A DNA stretch of 64,000 nt from Mytilus edulis. Its lineage: Eukaryota > Mollusca > Bivalvia > Mytilida > Mytilidae. Both the position numbers and the translations under genes were made by a program. Location of the stretch: the NCBI RefSeq assembly GCF_963676685.1, contig NC_092350.1:65279674-65343673 (forward strand), written 5' to 3'. The notes beneath the pieces were generated by a model that saw nothing but the letters and a program-made list of their open reading frames with translations, had not been told where the DNA came from and made no database searches. Shown here in pieces: positions 50,601-62,600 of this stretch; the stretch's first letter is position 1; every line of letters starts with the position of its first letter.

Positions 50601-51327
50601 GTGGCTACAAGTGCACACAGCTGGACACAGTGCTATTTCTATATAAAAACTTTATGAAATAGGGGATACAGGCGGACACAACGTTATTTCTTTATAAAAT
50701 TTGTAAAATCTGGTGGCTACAAGTGCACACAGCTGGACACAGTGCTATTTCTATATAAAAACTTTATGAAATAGGGGGATACAGGCGGACACAACGTTAT
50801 TTCTTTATAAAATTTGTAAAATCTGATGGCTACAAATGCACACAGCTGGACACAGTGCTTTTTCTATATAAAAACTTTATGAAATAGGGGAATACAGGCG
50901 GACACAACGTTATTTCTTTATAAAATTTATAAAATCTGCAGGCTACAGGTGGACACAGCTGGACACAGTGCTATTTCTATATAAAAACTTTATGAAATAG
51001 GGGGATACAGGCGGACACAACGTTATTTCTTTATAAAATTTGTAAAATCTGGTGGCTACAAGTGCACACAGCTGGACACAGTGCTATTTCTATATAAAAA
51101 CTTTATGAAATAGGGGGATACAGGCGGACACAACGTTATTTCTTTATAAAATTTGTAAAATCTGGTGGCTACAAGTGCACACAGCTGGACACAGTGCTAT
51201 TTCTATATAAAAACTTTATGAAATAGGGGGATACAGGCGGACACAACGTTATTTCTTTATAAAATTTGTAAAATCTGGTGGCTACAAGTGCACACAGCTG
51301 GACACAGTGCTATTTCTATATAAAAAC
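47610..51327 (+). repeat. 113-bp dimeric satellite array, about 32 units
   Basis: From about 47790 the same 113-bp unit repeats to 51327. Each unit is two related halves: one with GGACACAGTGCTATTTCTATATAAAA and one with GGACACAACGTTATTTCTTTATAAAA, so the unit is a dimer of about 56 bp. The left edge (47610-47790) contains diverged single monomers. Two unit types (TCTGCAGGCTACAGGTGGACAC and TCTGGTGGCTACAAGTGCACAC) alternate irregularly, and some rare variants recur at multiples of 113 bp. No conserved open frame. Confidence 0.95.
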
Positions 51328-51453
51328 AGTTATCTGATGCTCAAGATTTTGAGTTTCAACACAAAAAATTAATAAGGGATTTTAACTTTTGGACAACTGA
51401 AATTTAATTGACTCATGTCAAGACAGTCAATATAAAAATAAGGACATGTTGTA

Positions 51454-51678
51454 CTGTAAATTCAGAAATTAATGCGAGGTTTTTATTATTGCGAAAAATG
51501 CAACAGAGTTGTAAATGCAATAATATAAAATTTTATATTATATAATTTTTATTATTTTATAATATTTTATATGAATTAAACAGGATTTTTCTCAAAATCG
51601 TAAAAATTAAAATCACATTTAAGTCTAAAATGACAAAATCGCAATAATAAATGCACCCAATAATTTCTGAATTTACAG
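51454..51678. mobile_element. Short TA-flanked MITE
   Basis: 225 bp with terminal inverted repeats CTGTAAATTCAGAAATTA / TAATTTCTGAATTTACAG, flanked by TA on each side. Internal motifs GCAATAATAAA and TTATTATTGCGA are also inverted. Related single ends are visible at 36.32 kb, 53.74 kb and 63.07 kb. Confidence 0.75.
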
Positions 51679-51680
51679 TA

Positions 51681-52680
51681 TTAAAAATTTGATATTAGGC
51701 CACACGTAAATATATTTTGGTTTGTCCAAACCATACCCATAAGCAGTGAGTAGGTAGGTAGGCATTTTCTTTCATTTTTCAACAAAGAGAAATAAAATCG
51801 TCAAATGTTTTTTCTCTATGCCAATCGGATTAAAACAAAATTTGTTCACATCAGGACAATACAAGATTTTGAGTAGGCAGTTATTTTCTGGGTAGGTAGG
51901 GTTAGGGCAAACAAACATAATCTTTTTTATGGCCTAAATTTTTTATGACTAACCCTAGAAAAAAGGCAATAAAAACTGACTGGTGTTTTTTTGATAGGAT
52001 ATGTGGATTGTAGATGACATAATCAATTTAATTGGACAGTGTACCAAGTACTGTATCAAATACGTTTCAGTGGCCAGGTGAAGCTGAATTTTTAAAAAGA
52101 GAATTCACTAAAATGAAACCTTTCAGTTCATAACATGAACATAATTACTCTTACACTAGGGTCGCAATCCAACATGCAATTTGTTTTAATATTTTATTAA
52201 AGAGTGCATGATTGGTTGACTGTTGGTGTTTAATGTCACTTTAAGAATAAAAGGCTCCATCCTGGCAGCCAGTTATTATTGGTGGAGGAAGCAGGAGTGC
52301 TTCAGCAAAAAATAATTGGCAATTCTGTGAATAAAGATTGGAGTTGAAGTACCTGCTAATGCAAAGTTCTCACTCAACGCCTCAGTTTTGACAAGCTAGA
52401 GTATACAGTAGATACTACCTAGACAATACCGCCACCAGAGCACCTCACTTGTTTGACATTTTTGTTGTATACTCTCTCTCTCATATGTTTTATATTTTTG
52501 GCTTTCCAAACTTTTGAGTCACCAGGTTATTCCTAAGGCATGTGATTATCAGATATGTGCATGAATATCATGTCATTTTTTTTACTACCTCTAGTATGGA
52601 AGTGTTTCGGTAGATAGGGAATGGCGACAATCAGCTAATAACCGACAATATGGTTGTGATTATATATTGGCTTATAAGAA
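51681..52680. other. Intergenic sequence downstream of GTPBP6
   Basis: No gene or clear element ends seen. A short duplicated 'GTAGGTAGG' motif occurs near 51745 and 51890, and a 'TAAAGAGTGCATGATTGG...' stretch near 52200 has no recognisable relative in the window. Confidence 0.35.
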
Positions 52681-52684
52681 TTAT

Positions 52685-53275
52685 CATAGATAAAGGAAAG
52701 TATGGTATGAGTGCCAATGAGAAAACTCTCCATCCATCTCTCAATTTGTAAAACGTAAACCATTATAGGTCAATGTACGACCTTAAACACAGAGCCTTGG
52801 CTCACACCAAACAACAAACAGGAACGATTAAAAAAACAACGCAACAAATGAAACTGTGATCTAATGCTTACTGATGATACCCCCGCCCAAATACTTGACA
52901 GTAAACAGGAAGTTGTTGAGTGATAAATCTGAAAATACATCATACAGTATGGCTGACTGATATAAACCATGAAACCAAATTTCAGAATTTCTTGTAATGT
53001 AGTTCCTGCAAAAAATGTGACGACATTTTCAATATAGGTGTCATGTGTAAAATGATGTAAGTGTCCGGTAAACAGAAAGTTGTTGAGTAATGAATCTGAA
53101 AACGCATCACATGGTCTAGCTGAAATATATAAACACTGAAACAAAATTTAAGAATTCCTTGTAATGTAGTTCCTGAGAAAATTGCTAGGAAAAATATTCA
53201 TGGGATGGAAGGATGGACTGACAGACAGAGGTCAAATAGTATACCCCCACTTTTTCAAAGCTAGGGTATAAAAAA
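52685..53275 (+). repeat. SINE/MITE fragment followed by duplicated 'GTATACCCCCAC' repeat
   Basis: 52685-52830 is the SINE/MITE head and middle. 52850-53275 contains two copies, about 180 bp apart, of a segment with 'GTTGTTGAGT.ATGAATCTGAAAA' and 'TTCTTGTAATGTAGTTCCTG', ending 'GTATACCCCCACTTTTTCA', a tail I recognise from bivalve repeats. Confidence 0.55.
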
Positions 53276-53497
53276 CACATGGTTCTTTAACTTAAGGCTC
53301 CATCCAACAACAGGCTATTATAAACTTATTATTATATCCTAAACTATATCTAGAAATAACACAAGCCTTAACATTCAAATTTAACCCTTACATTAAACTG
53401 AACTCTAACCTGAAGTACAAAGACCACTAAGGAATAAGAATTAAACATAACTGAAAATAAAACAATATCTGATGCCACCAGTTGATATATATCTTTT

Positions 53498-53657
53498 TTA
53501 ACTTCTTTTAATTTTTGGAAAGTCTGTTTTCTGTTTCACATTATAAAATCTACTTTTAAATTTTTCGTAAGCAGTTTTTGATATTACAACATCTACAATA
53601 AGATGATTATCAGTGTCTGTTTGTATGTCTTGTACTTTGGTCTCTTGATACAGCCAA
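53498..53657 (-). CDS. GTPBP6: GTPBP6 exon G: C-terminal domain and stop
   Basis: In-phase 2, beginning SWLYQE and ending KIKRS then TAA at 53500-53498. 'WLY' followed by beta-strand residues (IVDVVISKTAYEKF) fits the C-terminal domain of HflX proteins. Confidence 0.9.
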
Positions 53658-56600
53658 CTGAAATAATGAAAAAAATAAAGGAATTTAAATTGATTTGGTT
53701 ACAATCATAACAGTATTTTATTAAAATATAGATTATATACTATAAATTAAGAAATTATTGCGTTATTTATTATTACCATTTTTCCAGTGAGTTTTATTAT
53801 TGTGATTTGGAAAAAAATATGCATAAAGATCTAGGTTTCAGTTATCATTATGCAAATTTTTATTATTGCAATACTTACCAAGTGGCATTATTCCAATTTA
53901 TTACATTGGTTGCAATGAATTACATTGATTTCCCAGTTAAATAAAAACCGATAATTTCACATGTGAAATAAACGTGGTCATTTCACTCTCTGACGTCATA
54001 CAACAATAGGCGTTGTCAAGACGTCGATACCGGCGGATCAAAACAAATTGTGAATGCGTAGAAAAAAAGATATAGTTCCATACATGTTTTACATTAATTT
54101 CTTTAAAAAAAGCCATTTGCCAATGTAATAAAAAGAATAACTAATTAAACAATTCAAATATCGAAAAATATTCAACTCGTGACCGAACAACACTGATAAT
54201 TAACTCATGCGCTACGCGCATTCATGAATTGATGTGTTGTTCGGTCACTCGTTGAATATTTTTCTCTATTTGAATTCTTCGATTAGTTATTCTATAATTA
54301 TAAAAGCCACTCAATAATATCTACAGTACAGTATTCCCCTTGCCAAAAGTTAAAATGATTGTTGTAATAAACCTTTTATATTAAAGACGTTTTGGCCATG
54401 GTCCCCCTTCAGTTTCTTTATTTTTCTTCTTAACTACATGGTAGTTAAAATTGATAAAAGCATCTGAGTAACACTACCTCATTCAAGGTTGGAAAATAAT
54501 TTAATTATTAAAAATGTGAGCAAATGGATATTTATACCTCAGCTGATCTCCAGAATCAGGAATTCTCAGTCTTTTCTCCAAATATATAGAATTTTCTCCT
54601 ACTAGTTTGTGTTGTATTTTTTCTACTAAAACATCTAGGCCTTGTCCTGTTACTGCAGATATAGGCATTTCATTGCCTTCAAAAAAATAATTCCTACAAT
54701 AGAAAACAACGTGATAGCAATATACGACGAAAAATTAAAATTTTTGCGGTCGTATAAAAAGGAAAATAAAATTCAAATATAGAACACTATGACCTGTTTT
54801 TTATGAGCAACCAAGGTTTTAACAAGATAATCATATCAAGGATTTCTTACTAATTAAAGAATGTTTGAGATTTGCTTCAATGAAACCACAACAAACAATA
54901 CAATACAAAAGACATTTAAAGGCTTCTATATATGCAAAATGAACTTCTGTTACATTTCAATATCTAAATTGTTCCTGGAAGCTGTGTAGTATATATTATT
55001 TACCTAACACTGGCACTGCACAATATCTGCCAACAATATAAAATTATGTGAAAAGGATGAAAACACTACAAGGAATATGTTGACCAAAAAGTCATGATGA
55101 TGGGGATAGTGCTTCCTGTATGATGTATAGGAATTCATTATCACTGAACTAGTATATATTTGTTTAGGGGCCAGTTGAAGGACGCCTCCGGGTGCGGGAA
55201 TTTCTCGCTACATTGAAGACCTGTTGGTGACCTTCTGCTATTGTTTTTTTCTATGGTCGGGTTGTTGTCTCTTTGGCACATTCCCCATTTCCATTCTCAA
55301 TTTTATTATTTGTTTAAATCATCAACATAAAACAAATTTCAGAATAGACAAGTAAGTTTCTGATCTTACTGGTTTCTATTCTGTCAAAAACTTTGGACAT
55401 CAACAAAAAAAATAAAAAAATACAACTAACAAACATAACCAATTTATATTGATTTTCTATCTGTCTATAAGAATTATCCTTTAATTTATTCTTACTGTGA
55501 AAGTTTGTCCACTTTATTACAGACTTCTATAATGTTTTCCATTTGATCTTTGGTCAGTTTTTCCTTCAATATCTTCATAACACCAACTTTTTGATTGACA
55601 GCATCAGGATGACTGACATCTCTAACATGAAGTACTATATCCTGAATTAAAAAATGAATATAGTTGATTAAAATGATTCTTGTTATAACAAACTCTTATA
55701 TCTAAAAAAACAAAAATGAGCAACTTCATTATAATGTTTTGGTCCTTATTAATAGTTTTGCAGTTTTGCAATATATTTACTTTTATATCTGGAATTCAAG
55801 ATATCAGAAATAATATTTAATATCAGTCAAATCAAATTTGAGATAACCTTTAAATAATTATGTTATTTTCTAGAACAGTATTCTTTAATATGTGGTTGAT
55901 CAAAGGGTGATAACTGCACTTACATATTTCAATCTCATATTTTCTGTCCGAACAAAAATTATGTCTTGTGTCCCAACCATAAAATTGAGAATGGAAATGA
56001 AGAATGTGTCAAAGAGACCACAACCCGACCATAGAACAGACAACCTCACTAAAGAGCAGAAAACAGTTTATTGAAATCTATTGCTTTATAGGGGGTTCTA
56101 TATTTCTGTTAATTCTTTAATTTTGGTAAATTCGTTGCCATTTTTCTCTTTTCTTTTGTAAATTTTGCTTATCATTTTGCATTCTTTATAGTTAAGCACC
56201 ACGTTAATCTCATTTCTTTATATTTTTTTTTTGCCCATTTTTCGCCATCATTTTTTTGGCCCATATTTATGAAGTATTAGTCCATTATTCTGTATTCTGT
56301 AAATGTTGCTGAGAATATAGGTGCAAATTAACGTCTTTTGTTTGTGACATGACTTCGTACTTTTGTATGGGTGCCTAAGAAATAGATTTTGAACATAAAG
56401 ACAAACAAGCACAGTATTAGTGACTTTAACACTTATTTCAACACATTCGGATACCTATTTATATCCTCATATCTACAGCTAATAATTAAACCCAAACTAT
56501 TAACTTACAGCAGCCAAAGCATCCTCTAACGTGGCAGAAAATGCATCAATCAAATTATGGTGAAGATTAGATATAAATCCTACAGTATCCATATATAGAA

Positions 56601-59600
56601 CTGTCATTTTATTGGGCAGTAGTCCACCATGTGCAGTGACATCTAGCGTGGCAAACAGTTGATTTTCTGGTAGCATTCTCTCATCCCCTGTTAGAGCTTT
56701 GATCAGTGTTGTTTTACCTGTATGTAAAAATTGCATTACAAAGATTTCTTTTAATCTATAATCAATATTCAGACTTGATCTCCATAATTCAGAACAGTCC
56801 ATTTTTCCATAAGATCCTCTTGTGTCAAGAGCCATACAATTACAAATATGAAAAATGTATTTAAGTTTTTAAAATCATTTCAAATGTTATAAATGTATTG
56901 ATAAAAATCTACTATTTTGATATTATCAAGTGGACACTAATAAAAAAACTGAGCTCATCCTCAACCTTTTCAAACTATGAGCAATTTTAACTGGGATCTA
57001 TCTAACAGTATACTTTTTTTCTGAATATCTATCCTTCTCAATGTTCAAAGCATAAGCACTTATTCTTTATTTACAAATTTACTGGTTTTTTTTGGAAATC
57101 CTGTAGTTTTAAATATTTTTCTTTCATAGAACAATAAGTATAAGGGCGTTTTTCAATAAAAACGTACTTTCTCGTCCCAGCTACTTTAAAAAAAATGTGT
57201 TTGATCTTTCCAAGTAATTTTTTGTGCAGTCAGTACATTGAATTAGATATAACATTTTTAAGCAAAGAAACAGTTTATTTTTAGAGGGATTGATAAGATA
57301 TTGATTCATGAATGGTCCAAAACAACCAAGATGGCATGTCCCTAGACCGCCTGTTCAACATTCATACTCTCAAATATCGTAAAAAATGTAGAAATAAATA
57401 TTAATTTTACTTAATATAAGTTCTTTTATAATTCAAAAGTATGTTTAGAGCCAACATATTTTAATAAACAGCTTTTAACATAGGATTTTTTATTTTAGAA
57501 GGTGTGTCCCTAACACAATGTCCACTACGAAACGAAGTCATTAAAACTTGCTTATAAACAGTTTTATAAAATCAATTTAATTTTTTGTTTGCAAGAGAGA
57601 TAAACATTAGGGTCTTACAAAAGAAGTGATGCTTTTATAACGGCAATTAATCTGTTGGTAAGAAAAATTGAGCACATCAAATGGACCAGAGTGATACCGT
57701 ATTTTTGTAAATGTCCACTACGAAACGGGTCAAATCTTCTTCAGTAACTGGTTTTAAAATTATGAAAAAAATATCAGTGTACAGCTTAATAACGCTTTGA
57801 TGAATACAGTCAGTCTTGTTACTATTGCAATATTGGGGTTGTGAGAAAAAAATAAAACATGTGAATACTCCCCTACGAAACGGTCCCCTACGAAACAAGT
57901 TTGGGAGAAAAACGTTTCGTAGTGGACACTACCACTACCATGCAGTCTTTTTTTACTCTTTTTTTCAATTATATTCGTGCAAAGCAAATAACAAAGGTTA
58001 GTTTCATGTAATTTTTATCATGTTTTTATTAACACAGAATAGGGTTGATGTCAACTACGAAACTTTTTGTCCACTACGAAACGGTTTTGTCAACTACGAA
58101 ACGCATCAAAATGTCCACTACGTAACATGAGTTGTACCTTTATATGTGAAGTACTTTCTAATCTTTATCGATAAAAAATGGTTCTCCAATTCAGAAAAAA
58201 ATGAGATTTTTCTAGTATATAAAGTAAACAAACTGGAATGTCTATAGGAAACATTTAAAATTGCAAAAATATGTGTGTTTAGAAGCAGTTTCGTAGTGGA
58301 CAAAAGTCCCCTACGAAACAGTACACAAATTATGAAAATAATATCATTTTAAAGAGTATTTAAGATTGCACTTTTTGTTTACAAACAGGTCTATAATAGA
58401 GGTATTCAAAATAACTCTTGAAAATAAATTTTAGACTAGTTGATTTTCCATTTTTTTTAGGTCTGAAAGGAACGCTTTTATTGAAAAACGCCCATAAACA
58501 AGCTTCCCTTTTCTGAGTTAATTGTCTGAATATCATATTTCAAATTTTTTCTGGATACCAATTTGTCACCAACAAACTTATACTATCACTGATAAATATC
58601 AAAAACAAAATGCTCAGATAAATGCACACTGTTTCTTTAAAGTATTGTACCAGTGTCATAATGGCCATGTTACAAAAAATGGTCTGTTTATACTACTTAC
58701 CACTGTTTGTATAGCCAACAACTGCTACAGTTGGGAGTTCTTTCCTTTTTCTACTTGTTCTCAGAAGTTCTCTTTGATTTTTGACCTTAGCAAGTGCTTT
58801 CTTTAACTTTCTTTCTGTGTCCTGAAACATATTTAATATTTTGATCTGATTGTACTGGTGGCAGATCACAATTCATTTCTTATACAAGAGGGAAAAGATT
58901 TCTTCATCAATTATACAAACACATGTATTTGTTCTTCATACTGTTGATTCATGGGACTTAAGTTTTGGTAGATTCTGCGGATTTATTATACCCTTATTAT
59001 GTAAAATAGATCAAATGAGTAAAACTATACTGTACTCTGATATCAATTTCATAGTTAAATAGTTAATATACAATTATGCAGGATAAAAACCAGTGTATGT
59101 TCTGAATTTTTTGTGTTCATTTACTTAATTGCTATCTGTGAGCATTAGACAATCATATAAGATTAATTACATACAAGTGTATAATGATTTCATTAAATGA
59201 TGCAACCAATAATGCTATCAACATATAATTTTTTTTTAAAAATTTTTTATGAAACCTATATACAGTTTTTTTTACAATAATAAACCAGATGCTCCGCAGG
59301 GCGCAGCTTTATACGACCGCATAGGTTGAACCCTGAACGGTTGGGGCAAGTATGGACACAACATTCAAGCTGGATTCAGCTCTAAATTTGGATTGTGATT
59401 AAATAGTTGACACAGCAAAGGTTTCTGACACAGGATGAATGTGGTCTAATAAACTTAAAATTTGTTTTTTGCCTTTGAGCAATTCACTATGCTGTTGAAT
59501 ATTAATCCTCTCAACAACAAAAACTTGACCCCCCCCCAATTTTTTTTTACATCCCCCTTTCCCTTATTCCAAAACTGATCTCAATTCAAATTACTAATAG

Positions 59601-62600
59601 AGTTTGCAACAATAACTACTCATTTAAATACATCATAAAATATTAAAATATAAAAAAAGTGCTTGTTATCACTGAATGGTAAAGATTGTTTTAATTTATC
59701 AGTTGGTAGTAAAAGTGAATATACATTGTATATTGTATAATACAATGATTTAAGTTGATTCCACTACTATTCTGGACAAAGAAAGATAACTCCAATTGAA
59801 AATTTCTTGCTATTGCGCAATACTGTGCAATTGAAAATACTTGCTATTATAAAAAAAAGATGTGGTATGATTGCCAATGAGACAACTATCCACAAAAGAC
59901 CAAAATGACACAGACATCAACAACTATAGGTCACCTTACGGCCTTCAACAATGAGCAAAGCCCATACCGCACATTCCACTATAATAGGCCCCGATAAGAC
60001 AATGTAAAACAATTCAAACGAGAAAACTAACGACCTTAGCACAATACTGTGCAATTGGAAGATTTCTTGCTATTGCGCAATACTGTGCAATTGAAAATTT
60101 CTTGCTATTGAACAATACTGTGCATGTTTAGATTCAGCATATTAAAGACGTCCAAGAATTCAATTTTTGTTAAAATCAAACTTAGTTTAATTTTGGACCC
60201 TTTGGACTTTAATGTAGACCAATTTGAAAACGGGACCAAAAATTATGAATCTACATACACAGTTAGATTTGGCATATCAAAGAACCCCAATTATTCAATT
60301 TTTGATGAAATCAAACAAAGTTTAATTTTGGACCCCGATTTGGACTAACTTGAAAACTGGGCCAATAATAAAAAATCTAAGTGAGACAATATCTGAAAAA
60401 GTCTAGTTTTTGGCAATAAGAAAAAACAAAAAAAAATTCTTTAGACCCGGTATTTTAATAGCACAAATCGAAGAACACACATTGGGGATCTAGGAACTGT
60501 TGTCTGTAATTCAAATACTTGTTTAATAAGGAAACAATGGCAATTTAAAAAATGGTACAAAAAAAATCCAGTTCTTTCCTGTTACCAACATTGACCAAAG
60601 TGAATCAATTTTAAAAAGTTTCTAATGGGAATAAGGAATAAGTTTAAGACACTATTAGTGGTTTACTAGTATATCCTGCAATAGTTTGTCAAATGCCAAT
60701 TATTGATTTTAGCATTTGCAATACAAAAGGTTTAGAAATATACTTAAATATAGTCAGATATGTCGGTAACATGAAAGAATCTTGAGTAACAGGACAACGG
60801 TAACAGGACAGAGTTGGTAACAGAAAGGATTTTTCTGCTTTATTTTAAAGTTTAAGAAAAATAAATCATTTTAGATTGGTCACAATTGGAAGATAACAGC
60901 AAACAATGTCATTTATCCTTTGAAACTGTATTTGCAAGATGAAAAATCTGCCCAGGTAATGAAAATTCTAAAATAAATTCCTTTCTGTTACTATCTACTA
61001 TACTAGAATTGCACAATGTTCTCTGCTGTTATCAAAAGCAAAAAACCTATTTTTTTATTCAATATACTGTATATTATTTTGAAATTTATTTGATATGGGG
61101 GTGATAACTTATATTAAATGAAATGGTTGGCAAATAGTAGATTAACTGTTCGATTCTTCAGTGAAATTGTCTTGAACATCCTTCCTGTTACTGATGATGG
61201 TTATGCTGTTACTTTTGATCAGGTAACATGACAGAACGTAACAGAAAGGAATTACGCGATAGTTTTTGTCCTTTTTATCACATTAAATGTAAGTGTATTT
61301 CCTGTGACATATAACTTTTAAAAAGATGATATAAAAACACACTTAATGTTGTGGTGCACACTTAAAAATATTCTCAGAAAGTGTAAAAAAAGGCTATAAC
61401 AGGATAGAACACCAATAAGTATTTTTCTATAAATTCATACCTTGGATGGGCTTGAATTTTCAAACCTGGCTGCCTTTCCAACTATTTCTTTGTACTAATA
61501 CATTCAGGGAATGATGCTCTTCACAATACATAATGGGAAAATAACTTATGGTCTTGTAAACGTTTCCACAGGTAAAAAAAAAACCAGTGGTAACAGGAGG
61601 GAAATCACCCCTGGGGACAAATTTTTTTTCTCTTAAAATTTGCAAAATTTTATTACATGCTATAGTTATAATATAAAAAGACAAATTAGGGGCAAGTTTA
61701 TTAAATAATATATCATATATGTGAGAATCGGACGCCTGTTTAGTTAATTTGGATATTATTTGAATGATTTAGTTTTCAAAAAAACACAGGGGACAACATG
61801 ATTTTAGGGGGGGTTGAACATTTAAATTACAATATTTTATTGGAAGAAATATAAGAATGAGTGTTTAATTGGCAGGCCATGGTGCATTATATAATTTAGT
61901 TTATACTAAAACTTAAAATTTTCAAAAAAGATGGTTGAATAAAAAAATAATTGCTGGTGAAGTGCGGGACATGGAAATTAGACTTTTTCAGATATTGTCT
62001 CAAGTACATTTTTAGATTCAGCATATCAAAGAACCCCAAGTAATTCATTTTTTGTTAAAATCAAACTAAGTTTAATTTTGGACCCTTTGGACCTTAATGT
62101 AGATCAATTTAAAAACGGGACCAAAAATTAAGAATCTACATACACAGTTAGATTCAGCATATCAAAGAACCCCAAGTATACAATTTTTGATGAAATCAAA
62201 CAAAGTTTAATTTTGGACCCTTTGGGCCCCTTATTCCTAAACTGTTGGGACCAAAACTCCCTAAATCTATCCCAACCTTCCTTTTATGGTCATAAACCTT
62301 GTGTTTAAATTTCATAGATTTCTATTTACTTATACTAAAGTTATGGTGTGAAAACCCCCAAAAATGCTTATTTTGGCCCCTTTTTGGCCCCTAATTCCTA
62401 AACTGTTGGGATCTTAACTCCCAAAATCAATCCCAACCTTCCTTTTGTGTTAATAAACCTTGTGTGTAAATTTCATTGATTTCTATTGACTTATACTAAA
62501 GTTATTGTGCGAAAACCAAGAATAATGCTTATTTGGGCCCATTTTTGGCCCCTTATTCCTAAACAGTTGGAACCAAAACTCCCAAAATCAATCCCAACCT

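Noticed and set aside
47610..51327. CRISPR-like appearance of the repeat array
   Set aside because: Units are contiguous with no unique spacers, and the DNA is animal; it is a satellite.
57677..58001. Short frames in both directions inside the 57-58 kb transposon
   Set aside because: They are created by the CTACGAAACG motifs (Arg-Arg-Gly-Pro-Phe runs) and show no transposase features.
60124..60348. 74-codon plus-strand open frame
   Set aside because: It lies in the duplicated modules of the composite repeat; the same sequence at 62.0-62.2 kb is interrupted.
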